Below are positions 53,901-62,677 of a DNA stretch of 64,000 nucleotides, piece by piece. Position 1 is the first letter of the stretch; each line of letters begins with the position of its first letter. A model generated the notes under the pieces. It was not told the DNA's origin. It searched no databases and saw only the letters and a program-made list of their open reading frames with translations. The position numbers and the translations under genes are program-made. Source of the DNA: an uncultured Bacteroidales bacterium (GTDB lineage: Bacteria > Bacteroidota > Bacteroidia > Bacteroidales > Muribaculaceae); the NCBI GenBank assembly GCA_902776835.1, contig CACYRK010000003.1:115939-179938 (forward strand). Reading direction: 5' to 3'.

Positions 53901-56900
53901 GAGTGGCTTACCTCGGCAGTGGTCTATGTTGACGCGTTAAGCAATCCCGATGGCTTGCAAATCTTCATGGACGGCGAGCCCCTGGTTAATGGCACCGAGA
54001 TGTGGATTGAGTATGGCGCTCCAATCACCAAGACGCTGACAATCAGGCAGAGCGACAACTCCATCCTCGACTACAACGACATCAAGTTCATGCTTGCCAA
54101 CTCGTGCAAGCCCGAGAAGTGGATTTACGAGACGGCGTCGTTCAGCGCACACTTTGTGCCCGCGGCCCCCGATGTTACTCTCAAGCTCGACAAGAATATC
54201 CTGAACCTGGCTTCGGTGGTTAGTGGCGACCAACTGGTGGCCACCATCAGCGACATCAACCGAATGTTCACCGGGCTGAAGGGTATGAGACTGAAATACC
54301 GCTTTGCCGGCGACTCGCGTTGGGTTACCGCCCACGAGTGGGTCACCGACGAGAAGTATTTAACCGAGGGGCGCGAGACCGAGACTCAATCAATCTTGAA
54401 AAACGACAAGCCAAATATCACCTACAACCTTGAGTTGCCAAACATCGACGGAAACTATGTGGTGGTGGCCGAGAGCATTTGTGAATACGGCAACAAAGAG
54501 TATGTGGCGACAACGCCCGAGCAAACCGTGATTCGCGACACTCGCGGACCGAAACTGCTGGGACAAGCCTACCCCAACACCGGAATCTTGACTCCCACCG
54601 ACGACATCCGCATCAAGTTCAACGAGGACATTCGCGAAAGCTACCTGACCAAGGATGAGAACTTCTTCATCACCGGTTCGCTCAACGATGCGCAAGTGTC
54701 GCACGACGTGTCGTTGCAATTCAACGGCAACCCCGTTGCCACCGACGCTTATCTGCCCATCAGCAATACCAGCTTCGCCGCCTCGCTGTGGCTCAAGCGT
54801 AAGGGCGCCGGCACGATTATCGAACACGGCACCGAGGGTAACTCGCTCAACGTGGCGGTCGACAACGACGGCCATGTGAGTGTGAGCATCGACAACACAA
54901 CAATCACCTCGACAGAAACGATTCCCGCCGACAAGTGGGTGTTCCTCGCCATGAACTATGTGAAGGCTGCCGGCGGCTACGACAACAACCTGAGCATGAT
55001 CCTTGCCGAGGACGCCAATGAGACAATGCTCTTCGACGAAGTCATCGTTCCGGACTACAACGCCAACGGGCGTCTGACGCTGGGACGCGGCTTCACCGGA
55101 ATGATGCACGAGTTGGTGCTTTGGAACAAGAATAACCCAACTCGCGCCATGCTTGCCGCAAAGGACGAGGTGGTGGCACCTTACATGCCCGGGCTGGCAG
55201 GTTATTGGAAAATGAACGAGGGCAACGGCACCACAGTGACCGACTATGCCCGCGCTCGAAACATGCACATGGACACCGAGAGCTGGAACGTCGAGAACAC
55301 CAATCTGGCGGCACACCTCGACGGCAAGCATGTCATCAAGATTCCCACCGGCACCATCTCGCCACGCTCGACCGACAGCTATGTGGTTGAGACCTGGTTC
55401 CGCGGCGAAAAGAACAAGAACGCACGCGCAACACTGCTCTCAATCACCGATTGCATGTCGATAGGCTTTGACTACGACAACTCTATGATTCTGCACCTGT
55501 ACAACGACACGCTGTCGTCCTACACCAGCAACGGCCTGCCCATCGTGCTCACCAATGTGGACTACTGCGACGGCAACTGGCACCACGTGGCACTAAATGT
55601 ACATCGCGGCGTGAGCGCTGTGCTCTACATCGACGGCAAGGCGGTGAAGACCATCGCCGAGCAACAAGTTCCCGCGGCGGCCGGCGACTACCTCTATGTG
55701 GGTGCCATCGTCAAGCGTAACGCCGACAATGAGCAACTGCTCGAAGAAACACACCACTTCACCGGCGACATCGACGAGCTGCGCATCTGGAATGCCGCCT
55801 GCGACGGCACTTCGGTAGTAGCCAACCGCTACAACCAGGTCGACACCGCACAGGTGGCCGGACTGGTGGCATATTACCCCATGGAGCGCCACGTGCTCGA
55901 CGCTAACGGCAACATCATCACCGAGTTCAGCGTCAACAATATGGCGCCGCAGGTCGACCGCTACGGCCTGGCACAGGCTATCGCCACAGGAGTCACACAA
56001 GCGGCCACAGCACCGGCTCTGCGCACCGCACCGCTCAAGCAAAATCTTGAGTTCGATTTCACAGCATCGAACAACGAGATCTACATCAACCTGAACACGC
56101 TGCCGTCGCGCATGCAAGGCAACTTGCTCACGTTCATCGTCAAGAATGTGCGCGACTTGCAGGACAATCTCTCGGAGGCCATCACATGGAGCGCCGTGGT
56201 TGACTACGGCACGCTGGAGTGGGATCAAGAAGTGATAACAGTTGAGAAGGACCGCTTGAGCGAGGTGGTTCTGCATGCCGACTTGCGCAACAAGGGGCGC
56301 GAGAGTGGACGTTACAACATCTCGGGTCTGCCCACTTGGATTACTCCGTCAACCACCACGGGCGTGCTGGGAACCAACGAATGGGAATCGATAGCGTTTA
56401 CCGTCGGTGCCGACGCTCCGGTGGGAACTCACATGGTTTATGCATATGCCATCAACGAGGACGACATCAGTTCGCCATTGCTGTTCCATGTCACTGTCTC
56501 CGGCAACGACCCATTGTGGACTGTCGACCCAACGCAATTTGAAAGTTCGATGAACATCATCGGACAAATCTATTTCGACGACAAGATTTGCACCAATACC
56601 AATACGAAGATTGCTGCCTTTATCGATGGCACCTGCTGTGGCTTGGCATCGCCCAAGTTGGTTTCCAGTCGCGACGCTTACTTCGTCAACCTCACGGTAT
56701 ACGGACTCCAGGACATCACACAGATTAAGCCCATCACCTTCCGCATCTACGATGCCGAGAAGGGCGTGATTCTGGGTAATATCACGACTACGTACAAGGG
56801 CGAGCCGTTACAGATTAACTATCAGCCTAACGGAATCTTCGGCGACTATAACACCCCGGTGGCTTGGCACCCCAGCGACGTGATTGAGCAGCAGAGTTTC

Positions 56901-58019
56901 CTCTCCGCCGGATGGAACTGGATTTCGCTCTACGTGCAACCCGAGCCGGGACACGACGACCTGGAGAACGTCTTCGGTGTTTCCAAGGTGTTCAACACCG
57001 TCAAGAGCAAGGAAGGTTTTGCCATGAACAGTGGCACTAAGTGGACCACAAGCGGCCTCGAAAAAATGGAGGTGGGCAAACTCTATAAGATTAAGAATAA
57101 GAACGACGTCAACGTCATCTTCACCGGCACAATGATTGACACGCGGACAACCGAACAAACCATCTACCCTGAATGGAACTGGATTGGCCCGCTCTCAATC
57201 TACAACCTGAGTCTTAATGAGGCGTTTGCCGACTTAGTGCCGTCGAATGGCGATATCGTCAAGAGCAAGAGCCAAGTGGCATTCTACGACGGATACAAGT
57301 GGGAGGGCGACCTGACGGCTATCGTGCCAGGCGTCGGCTACTACTACTATTCGCAGAAGCCCAACGCGGTGTCGTTCCGCTACCCGACCATCGACCCGTC
57401 GGTATATAACGCTCCTGAAGTGATGAAGGCTCCGGCCAACCTGCCGTTCACGCCGCTTGATCACCACCAGTTCAGCGACAACATGAACGTGGTGGCACGG
57501 GCCATGAATGGCGACGTGGAAATGGACAACCTCTGCATTGCCGCCTTTATCGGCGACGAGTGCCGTGGCGTGACCACAGCCACCACCGACGGCCTGTATC
57601 TGCTTACCGTGGCCGGAAATGCCGAGGAAACCGGCCAGGTGGTGCGCTTCGCAACCATCTATAATGGTGAGGTGGTTTGGTTCAACGAAGAGTTGCAGTG
57701 GGTGAGCGACTGGATTTATGGCAACCTTGACGAGCCACAAATCTTCACCCTCGAGACTTCGGGCGTCGACAACCTGAATGCCGATGCCACCGGAATCAAG
57801 ATTACCCCCACGGTAATCGTCGATGTGGTGAACGTCAGCGCCGGCGACATGCTCAAGTCGGTGATGGTCTACTCAGCCAATGGCAAACTTCTGGAGAGCG
57901 TCACGCCAAACGACAACCAAGTGACTCTGAACTTGAGCCACTTAATCGACGGTGTGTACTTCGTGGAGGCTCGCACCTACAGTGGAGCACGCGCCGTGAA
58001 GCAGGTTATTAAACGATGA
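47943..58019 (+). CDS. Giant LamG-containing cell-surface protein with C-terminal sorting-type domain
   Basis: This 3358-residue protein has a signal peptide (LSALTAIMLLVPLSGWAISG). FN3-like units occur in the first 600 residues (for example GNVVLQWTSDQKSDDGEYQV). At least three LamG-like concanavalin folds carry the phrase DEMRLWNRALTEEQI (near residue 935), HELVLWN (near 2380) and IDELRIWN (near 2610). Carboxypeptidase-regulatory-like segments (VSGTIRYSGTTIPVDSVSFY) lie between them. The C-terminus (SAGDMLKSVMVYSANGKLLE then GVYFVEARTYSG) is a Por-type sorting domain. It is probably an adhesin or polysaccharide-binding surface protein exported by a type IX-like route. Its TGA overlaps the next ATG. 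Confidence 0.85.
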   Translation: MRRNHFFILSALTAIMLLVPLSGWAISGTFSDPGGGTYWGNVYVSSISSGKSYGWCTGDSEDAKMNEFRGFECSNNGKVTTQNPWFFFKFRYNKKQSKDYNYKSSTQDIYVMLHDGTLHKILSAGSSWSQTDKSWGLVNCSWDGEWFYVRFAPNERGIREVGAMQVESSSYYYQSNFWHSDYWFYIHARYLKGIDFGDMSRAREAKIEWTAPDKVKVSADNSWLPSSIGNGVFNFTFNAAYNASVYVPSTGKTYSTATFSAKNRGTGSAELKVPLGQDFTVNVTRNTQTSFTFEVGGDVSQNLNENATQSMSFTGTISSLTAHPNQVEGNVVLQWTSDQKSDDGEYQVYRTELNESGGYEGNRTQVGTTKSSPFTDNASKGLALGKYYRYEVFQKKNSWGNVNIPSNPEPLTVVSAAEVRTSTVPVIPLHLVQDTAVTDAVKMEWEFGNVPKNENDITFKVHRIEPGGTITRNYLDVTVPRTAGKASFSDEKPASICSNYGYYLQLDLADNKVHLYSDTVYAHVTGTTTITSIDVTKGTAGNDVIIKWKAHQVGTTATLYDVQRRFIGSDDWLSVYQTEGTNSMYSYTDNTVEPGRYYEYRVIAYISDCDGGGHAVSNTMRDVGFCRASGVVSGRVQFDTGTAVNDVRVTLSRESDPTSDRSSHSRSVLDAGNAITLTNIGNVVAQGKPFTLQFFVRPEGTGTMTLSDFPKKLQLDYNSSNGLFDVKLGDMVMGTIPANEFSQVSLISDATNLTTYITGNSRAANDTTAAPQQMPYIFDQQVEFYESGNSFDGWTLSQQGGDTGWIINGDNAFQTSYIELTAYKDFPITDPMVGSAVVASVTKSSPWGAKTMNVAALCLDADNNTIDTYTICNDLSQHGDWKTYTTEFTIPEGTKNIRYRIIAKDGPSWRGYYGPCFKDMTLAVDVSPVFNGNWVLMPDFRGNVDEMRLWNRALTEEQIDKDADRYISGETEGLKAYITFDEGLEEYAFDSSLTNGVPNGHHATVGANTRPSDVIPTEKQLSSYGITNESGEYEIRGIPFTGSGTRYSVYPTKGIHSFSPTSRSAFIGGTSLTINNCDFTDVSSFKVSGTIRYSGTTIPVDSVSFYVDGTPCNKNDKLIYSDADGNYEISVPIGSHYIEARRQGHTFEGAGRYPAGTDETYEFLSDTHLDFYDNTLVILAGRITGGQTEGEKPLGYGVSENTIGQAVITLTPLDHPQRMLNAMQQVNGTTIEWVANPENMEVEGASNDINSNAYRAGGNSDDVKYIIITTDAKTGEFSAKVPPIRYMVESVKFPNNSELDNDEKFMNIPAINLTNANDTIIPDTIYTATNDPLPLFKCNKKLMLTYRSNPVIDITQAGMPAGVFGTDTITVRDAGEDIKLPIYDYNETTGKVTYNYRYPIFQLGRSYNFKVRAYEPYHNNDPGATRALYTDMLRDSVITFGNELGEAALIVAEDQIIDGHEVKRGDMARLDPEQVQLDSVGEGTYKWIAGIPSLNAPYTRNMNASMVIEGQTKLWSSEGLTAIISGVVPTGNNFITAGPSHVQMVLRDPPGDGSSATWATDSVTSDYTYTVRGVHNNTELGVDIRTSLEFDILTGTAFFGKMTYNTVIGENQVSWKYDVNKTWDNHTSVTYTNSQSTSTSSTIDYVGRDGDVFIGYSTNYIIGAADKVGIFKQDDGSWAVGMQETMAMDEKFNTHFEYSQNYIETTLFYNVTRTRNTMLKHINSMSEIEENPAVPTYYTFLTADDPNYGTSNNDKKAWGAEAKNGFEGPSYYARFPVGYEGCDSVLWCNEIIDKWKQTLADNEEDKLKAFNDAKYKIGNESFERGVTVTNSSGTSSKEVHNSTEVFSTGLAYRGKNGFLLDKMGAIIISNTDIGYHQTKYDVDETTKSERFSYTLNDTQRGNAHTVDVFESPRGWSTIFRTRGGQTRCPYEGETRTKYFNEGTLLDYATMKSDNPHIYIPVRNLVDIPAGQDAQLQVVFSNDSETHEWLTSAVVYVDALSNPDGLQIFMDGEPLVNGTEMWIEYGAPITKTLTIRQSDNSILDYNDIKFMLANSCKPEKWIYETASFSAHFVPAAPDVTLKLDKNILNLASVVSGDQLVATISDINRMFTGLKGMRLKYRFAGDSRWVTAHEWVTDEKYLTEGRETETQSILKNDKPNITYNLELPNIDGNYVVVAESICEYGNKEYVATTPEQTVIRDTRGPKLLGQAYPNTGILTPTDDIRIKFNEDIRESYLTKDENFFITGSLNDAQVSHDVSLQFNGNPVATDAYLPISNTSFAASLWLKRKGAGTIIEHGTEGNSLNVAVDNDGHVSVSIDNTTITSTETIPADKWVFLAMNYVKAAGGYDNNLSMILAEDANETMLFDEVIVPDYNANGRLTLGRGFTGMMHELVLWNKNNPTRAMLAAKDEVVAPYMPGLAGYWKMNEGNGTTVTDYARARNMHMDTESWNVENTNLAAHLDGKHVIKIPTGTISPRSTDSYVVETWFRGEKNKNARATLLSITDCMSIGFDYDNSMILHLYNDTLSSYTSNGLPIVLTNVDYCDGNWHHVALNVHRGVSAVLYIDGKAVKTIAEQQVPAAAGDYLYVGAIVKRNADNEQLLEETHHFTGDIDELRIWNAACDGTSVVANRYNQVDTAQVAGLVAYYPMERHVLDANGNIITEFSVNNMAPQVDRYGLAQAIATGVTQAATAPALRTAPLKQNLEFDFTASNNEIYINLNTLPSRMQGNLLTFIVKNVRDLQDNLSEAITWSAVVDYGTLEWDQEVITVEKDRLSEVVLHADLRNKGRESGRYNISGLPTWITPSTTTGVLGTNEWESIAFTVGADAPVGTHMVYAYAINEDDISSPLLFHVTVSGNDPLWTVDPTQFESSMNIIGQIYFDDKICTNTNTKIAAFIDGTCCGLASPKLVSSRDAYFVNLTVYGLQDITQIKPITFRIYDAEKGVILGNITTTYKGEPLQINYQPNGIFGDYNTPVAWHPSDVIEQQSFLSAGWNWISLYVQPEPGHDDLENVFGVSKVFNTVKSKEGFAMNSGTKWTTSGLEKMEVGKLYKIKNKNDVNVIFTGTMIDTRTTEQTIYPEWNWIGPLSIYNLSLNEAFADLVPSNGDIVKSKSQVAFYDGYKWEGDLTAIVPGVGYYYYSQKPNAVSFRYPTIDPSVYNAPEVMKAPANLPFTPLDHHQFSDNMNVVARAMNGDVEMDNLCIAAFIGDECRGVTTATTDGLYLLTVAGNAEETGQVVRFATIYNGEVVWFNEELQWVSDWIYGNLDEPQIFTLETSGVDNLNADATGIKITPTVIVDVVNVSAGDMLKSVMVYSANGKLLESVTPNDNQVTLNLSHLIDGVYFVEARTYSGARAVKQVIKR

Positions 58020-59578
58020 AACGACAACTTCTAATAGTTATTTTAACTTTGCTGACCGCTATCATGGGTCATGCCGCCGACATTGTCGTCGACGGTGTGA
58101 CCTATCAGTGGTCGCAGAACGAACGGGGATATATAGCCATCGGATGGGACGAGGAGACACCCATCCAGTCGCTTCACATTCGCGGCACAGTCAACGGACT
58201 GGATGTCGTGGGAATCGCCAATTACGCCTTCGATTACAACAAGGACATCGTCTACCTGACTGTCGACGAGGGCATCCTCTACATCGGGGAAAACGCATTC
58301 AGCCGGTGCACGAATCTCAAGACCGCCATTTTGCCCGAAGGGCTTGTGACTATTAAGGAGGAAGCCTTTAATTTCTGCACCGCGCTCACCACGGTGGTCA
58401 TCCCGTCGACCGTCAATGAAATCCAGTCACATGCCTTCAGCAATTGCACCGGGGTAACCGACGTGTATTTCCTGATGACCGATGTCGACCTGCTTAATGG
58501 CAACTTCTCGTGGTGGGATGGCACAACCATCGGCGGTGGCGGCATGGAGTTCAACACCAACGAAAACACGGTCGTCCATGTGCCCGACGGGATGCTGCAG
58601 GACTATGAGGACTCCGGGAAATTCGATGCCTGGCTGCCCTTGCAGGAGGATGATAACACCCACCAGCTGTGGTGGATTGTCAACTACGGCGTTGTAGGCC
58701 GGGAATACACCGTGGCCGACGCTCTCACGGGCGTCTACGTGGATGTGAAAGGCTGCCTCTATGCCAAGGACGACAACCACTGGCTCACGCCCGACCGCGC
58801 TTATCCGGGCGAGGTCGACTACATGAAAGCCACGGGACTGCTGGCCAGCCGAGGCGGTGAATACGACCAGAGCAACTGGGTGGTGCTGGAGAACGTCACG
58901 TCGCCCAACGATTTTGTCGGCTACGTAATCAATGCAGAAACCATAACAGGAGTCTTGCTCGACAAGCAGAATCCCGCAATCTCCGTCACAGCAGACCCTG
59001 AGCGCGGAGGGCAGCAGAACTATGCCTACAACACCTACGTGCCCGCTTCGCTCATGAGCCGCACGCAAGTAGGTTCCAACGACCGCATTTATGCCTTCGT
59101 GCGCCCAAAACCCCAGGAGGTGGCCAACTACGAGTGGACCATCTACGGCGGCGATTACGACTTCTATATGCCCGCACCCGACGAGGACAACAACATCAAC
59201 AATGCCCAACTTATGGGCGGCTTCACCATCAGCAACGAACTCTACGACGGGGTTATGCCTGATTTGGAGCACGGTGGCTACTACCCCTTCTCGGCAATCA
59301 CACACTGTGTTGACGATGACGAGGACCATTGGCGCTCCAAAAAGGCCGAATCGGCTTATTGGGATCCTTTCACCGACAGCGGCATCACGCCATATTTCAC
59401 TGTCTACCCCCTCACGCTCCCCGAAGAACCCATCGTCACCTCAACACCTACCATTCTGCGCGACCACACCAACAGCACCCAGCGTTACAACCTTTGGGGC
59501 CAACCCGTAAGCGCCGACCACAAAGGCATCGTCATCCACAACGGCAAACTGCACCTCACCCCACCCCACACTCAATAA
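58016..59578 (+). CDS. BspA-like leucine-rich-repeat surface protein
   Basis: This 520-residue protein has a signal peptide (LLIVILTLLTAIMGHAAD). It has about four BspA-type (LRR_5) repeats at residues 55-150, for example LYIGENAFSRCTNLKTAILP and VTIKEEAFNFCTALTTVVIP. The rest is a beta-rich module shared with the 3445 protein (YDQSNWVVLENVTSPNDF, VRPKPQEVANYEWTIYG, NNAQLMGGFTISNELYD). The end RYNLWGQPVSADHKGIVIHN is a reduced sorting-type tail. BspA-like proteins mediate binding to host or bacterial partners. The gene overlaps the giant protein gene by 4 bp (ATGA), so the two are translationally coupled. Confidence 0.85.
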   Translation: MKRQLLIVILTLLTAIMGHAADIVVDGVTYQWSQNERGYIAIGWDEETPIQSLHIRGTVNGLDVVGIANYAFDYNKDIVYLTVDEGILYIGENAFSRCTNLKTAILPEGLVTIKEEAFNFCTALTTVVIPSTVNEIQSHAFSNCTGVTDVYFLMTDVDLLNGNFSWWDGTTIGGGGMEFNTNENTVVHVPDGMLQDYEDSGKFDAWLPLQEDDNTHQLWWIVNYGVVGREYTVADALTGVYVDVKGCLYAKDDNHWLTPDRAYPGEVDYMKATGLLASRGGEYDQSNWVVLENVTSPNDFVGYVINAETITGVLLDKQNPAISVTADPERGGQQNYAYNTYVPASLMSRTQVGSNDRIYAFVRPKPQEVANYEWTIYGGDYDFYMPAPDEDNNINNAQLMGGFTISNELYDGVMPDLEHGGYYPFSAITHCVDDDEDHWRSKKAESAYWDPFTDSGITPYFTVYPLTLPEEPIVTSTPTILRDHTNSTQRYNLWGQPVSADHKGIVIHNGKLHLTPPHTQ

Positions 59579-59657
59579 ATTTACCCGCACAAAACGTCAG
59601 GCAATTTGACTAAAAATCGCTAACTTTACGCAATTAGTAACCATAAAACTGAATATT

Positions 59658-60584
59658 ATGACACAAGAAATGGGCGAGTCGCTATGCTACTCATGGCTGA
59701 AACACATAAAAGGCTGCCAAGTGGTGCAAACCAACTGGAAAGCATCAATGATGTGGAAGCATTATAATGTTAATCGCAATTTCATAAGTTTGTTAACAGT
59801 TAATTTAGCCGCCACAACAGTATTTCAACAAACTGAATGCGATGTTATTGGATTAAATATTGATGGAAACAAACGAACTGTATATGCTGTTGAGGTCGCC
59901 TATCATAAAGGTGGACTTGGATATACAAATAACCTCCAAAAAATTCACGATAAATGTATTCGCATCGCAGCATGTATGCGTGCTTGCTTCCCTGGACATA
60001 CTATTAATATTTATTTCACGTCTCCCAAAGTGGGAAATACGTTGAGGACTCAGATTAAGCAAAATATAGATGGTGTTCTTAACAATAAAATTCAGAACTT
60101 TGACCCCAATATAACGATACAAACAATATTGGATAAAGATTTTACATGCAGAATAATCACACCACTGATTATTTGCCAAGACGAAATAACAGACTCCAGC
60201 GAGGCGTTCGTTAGAAGTTGTCAAATGCTTATGCTTCACCAACCAAGTATAATAAACTGCCAAAACTATATGACTAATGATACTTTTAATGAGTTTCCAA
60301 TTCCTGGAGTTTTGGCAAAATTAGTGATGGGACAAATATTAAAACGAATGCCTATTAGTTCACAAGATTTTAAAGATTTAATGAATCAGAATTATTGTAG
60401 CAATAATTTTGGAATGGGGACTTGGACGGTTGTCACTAATACTCTTAATGCTGCAAGAGGCCACTATTGGGTGGTTCCATTTAAAGGAAGTAAGCAACCT
60501 TACTATCTCACTAACCAATGGACCGGCCAAAACAAACAAAGACTTATCAACTGGATTTTGAATCACAGGCAATTCCTCTATTAG
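59658..60584 (+). CDS. AT-rich gene, possible PD-(D/E)XK-like nuclease
   Basis: This is a 308-residue cytoplasmic protein encoded by DNA clearly more AT-rich than its neighbours. The segment ECDVIGLNIDGNKRTVYAVE followed by VAYHKGGLGY has the spacing of a restriction-endonuclease-like core. That core would be an Asp, a beta hairpin, and then Glu-x-Ala in place of Glu-x-Lys. It is followed by NIYFTSPKVG, another strand. The C-terminal third (MGTWTVVTNTLNAARGHYWV) is of unknown type. I believe similar uncharacterised proteins exist in other bacteria, but I cannot name a family. The composition suggests horizontal transfer. Confidence 0.5.
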   Translation: MTQEMGESLCYSWLKHIKGCQVVQTNWKASMMWKHYNVNRNFISLLTVNLAATTVFQQTECDVIGLNIDGNKRTVYAVEVAYHKGGLGYTNNLQKIHDKCIRIAACMRACFPGHTINIYFTSPKVGNTLRTQIKQNIDGVLNNKIQNFDPNITIQTILDKDFTCRIITPLIICQDEITDSSEAFVRSCQMLMLHQPSIINCQNYMTNDTFNEFPIPGVLAKLVMGQILKRMPISSQDFKDLMNQNYCSNNFGMGTWTVVTNTLNAARGHYWVVPFKGSKQPYYLTNQWTGQNKQRLINWILNHRQFLY

Positions 60585-60638
60585 TTAGCCAAAAAAGAGT
60601 AAATAAGATAGTCACTTTGAATCAATGAGGGTTAGGCT

Positions 60639-61589
60639 ATGGCAAGGAATTTATTTGCACGATACTTGTGGGAAATCAACACACTATATGATCGTGGGCA
60701 CATCACGCTCAAGGAGTTGAATGCGCTGTACCGCGACAGTTACCTCTACGACGAGGCCGACGAGCAGGCGCGCCTGGAGCGGCGCAGCGGCAAGCAAGTG
60801 GACGACGGTGCTATCCCGCGACGCACCTGGGACAACCACCGCCGCGAGATAGAGACCATCTTCGACGTGAACATCGATTGTCGCAAAAGCGACAACACCT
60901 ACTACATCGCTGACGACGAGGGCTACATGGCAAGTAAGATGACCCACATGGTGTGCAACCACTTTGCCGTGAAAAACATGTTGGGCGAGGCGAAAGACCT
61001 CAAGCAACGCGTAATCTACGAGGACATTCCCTCGGGGTTCAACCACCTCACAACCGTCATTCAGGCCATGCGCGAAAACAAGGTGCTAAGCATCGGTTAC
61101 CGGAGTTTTACTCGCGCTGACTTGACTGAATTTCATTTGCATCCTTACTGCCTGAAAGTGTTCAGGCTGCGCTGGTACGTGGTGGGATGGCATGAACCCA
61201 CGGGCGACATCCGCATCTATAGCCTGGACCGTATCTGTAATATAGAAATCACGGCCACAAAATTCAATATGCCGGCCGATTTCGACCCGCAAGAGTATTT
61301 TGAAGGCTCGTTCGGCGTGTTTCGCAACGACGGTGTGGCGGTGACTACCGTGCGCCTTCGCGCCAATGCCGAGGAGCGCGCTTACCTGCGCACGCTGCCG
61401 CTTCACCACTCGCAACAGGAGGTAGAGACAGCCGACGACCACTCGGTGTTTGAACTGCGCTTGCGGCCGTCGTTCGACTTCAAGCAGGCCGTGCTTGCCA
61501 TGGGCGCTAACGTGGAGGTGCTGGAACCGCAATCGCTGCGCAAAGAACTTAAGGCGATGCTCACCGATATGTTGCAGAAATATTTGTGA
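60639..61589 (+). CDS. WYL-domain transcriptional regulator
   Basis: This 316-residue protein has an N-terminal helical DNA-binding part (about residues 1-100, with PRRTWDNHRREIETIFDVNI). The WYL domain (about 130-220) has VLSIGYRSFT, LHPYCLKVFRLRWYVVGW, and IRIYSLDRICNIEIT. A WCX-type C-terminal part follows (VRLRANAEERAYLRTLPLHH). WYL regulators sense nucleic acid or nucleotide ligands and often control defence or DNA-repair genes. The gene directly precedes a gene whose promoter holds a 23-bp dyad. The same dyad stands before the last gene of the window, so this protein is the best candidate to bind both. Confidence 0.85.
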   Translation: MARNLFARYLWEINTLYDRGHITLKELNALYRDSYLYDEADEQARLERRSGKQVDDGAIPRRTWDNHRREIETIFDVNIDCRKSDNTYYIADDEGYMASKMTHMVCNHFAVKNMLGEAKDLKQRVIYEDIPSGFNHLTTVIQAMRENKVLSIGYRSFTRADLTEFHLHPYCLKVFRLRWYVVGWHEPTGDIRIYSLDRICNIEITATKFNMPADFDPQEYFEGSFGVFRNDGVAVTTVRLRANAEERAYLRTLPLHHSQQEVETADDHSVFELRLRPSFDFKQAVLAMGANVEVLEPQSLRKELKAMLTDMLQKYL

Positions 61590-61598
61590 TTTTTCTAA

Positions 61599-61636
61599 AC
61601 TGTGCCGCATTTTGGCACAGTGGGGGCGTAATTTTG
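61599..61636 (+). promoter_or_regulatory. Dyad operator and -7 element before the 61661 gene
   Basis: ACTGTGCC-N7-GGCACAGT (61599-61621) is a perfect 8-bp inverted repeat. Seven bases later TAATTTTG (61629-61636) is an exact -7 element, followed by CATC. The ATG is at 61661. No -33 stands at the usual distance; the dyad occupies that place. The matching site is at 63892-63929. Confidence 0.75.
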
Positions 61637-61660
61637 CATCGTATTTAACTATTGTAACCT

Positions 61661-62596
61661 ATGACACTTAAAGAACTGAAAGATTTTATCCGCAGCATTG
61701 GGCAGCCTGTCGACCGCATCGCAGGCTTTTGCGACAACTATGAGCAGATGTTCGACACCTGCTATGTTGAGGTGGAGTATGGCGAAATTGTCATCGACAC
61801 CAGTTTTGAAATTCAGGAAGATAGCCATTTCTATCCTGTGAGCAAAGCCATTGCCGACTTGCTTGCATTGCCGAACATGTGCGACGATTATCCCGTATTT
61901 AAATCGGGCCTGGATAGTCAAGTGGAGTGTGCGATTCTGCATCGCCAAGTGAGAAGCGCCAAGGTTGTGCAATCGGCACAAGGCGCCGGCATTTGTCTGC
62001 TGGGCCGAGAGACACTGAAATTCATCGACGAGGAAGATGCTTTGAATAATTGTGACGTTGCTTATCACGTGGAGATAATTATTGAAGACCCTAGGGCTCA
62101 GAAGCTGAATGAGAAGTTCGCGGACTTTCTTTATGACTGCAGCAAAATGTGCTGCGACGATATTCATTACGACGATAATACATGTAACATCTCCAATTAT
62201 GGTGATGTCACTATTTTAGATTTCGTTGCCAACGAGGCCACAAGTGACAATCTCATTGCGCTGATTACAGGGGCCTTTGATGGCGTTTATTTTAGCCGCA
62301 CACCACTCACGCGTGCCACCGAGGTCGAACGCCTGTGCAACGACAGTGCCGGCAAGTATTATGGTCCACTGCAAGCCGTGGTTTATCCCGCTTATGTCCC
62401 CGATAAAGATCTGCTCAATAACCCTCCATACTTGACCGAGATTGCCGACTCCACCTGCTATGCCAAGGAGTTTGCCACAACCGATGAAATGGAGCAATTC
62501 ATCAGCGATCACAACCCCGACGAGGCTGCAGGCGACCTGGTACGCCGCATCAACACCCGCTACATCGATGACCCACTCACCCTAATCCTCGAATAG
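61661..62596 (+). CDS. Protein of unknown function under a dyad-controlled promoter
   Basis: This 311-residue acidic cytoplasmic protein starts MTLKELKDFIRSIGQPVDRI. It has several cysteines in the middle (YDCSKMCCDDIHYDDNTC) and an acidic end. I see no signal peptide or membrane segment and do not recognise a family. It is preceded by the WYL regulator gene (71 bp) and by a dyad likely bound by that regulator. Base composition is like the chromosome average, unlike the AT-rich genes on either side, so it may be older resident DNA. Confidence 0.6.
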   Translation: MTLKELKDFIRSIGQPVDRIAGFCDNYEQMFDTCYVEVEYGEIVIDTSFEIQEDSHFYPVSKAIADLLALPNMCDDYPVFKSGLDSQVECAILHRQVRSAKVVQSAQGAGICLLGRETLKFIDEEDALNNCDVAYHVEIIIEDPRAQKLNEKFADFLYDCSKMCCDDIHYDDNTCNISNYGDVTILDFVANEATSDNLIALITGAFDGVYFSRTPLTRATEVERLCNDSAGKYYGPLQAVVYPAYVPDKDLLNNPPYLTEIADSTCYAKEFATTDEMEQFISDHNPDEAAGDLVRRINTRYIDDPLTLILE

Positions 62597-62677
62597 GTTT
62601 TACATCACGCAAAACACCAAAAAGAAACCGCCGAACCGCTTGAAAGGAAGTAAGCATTATTCAAAAAAAATAAAAAT

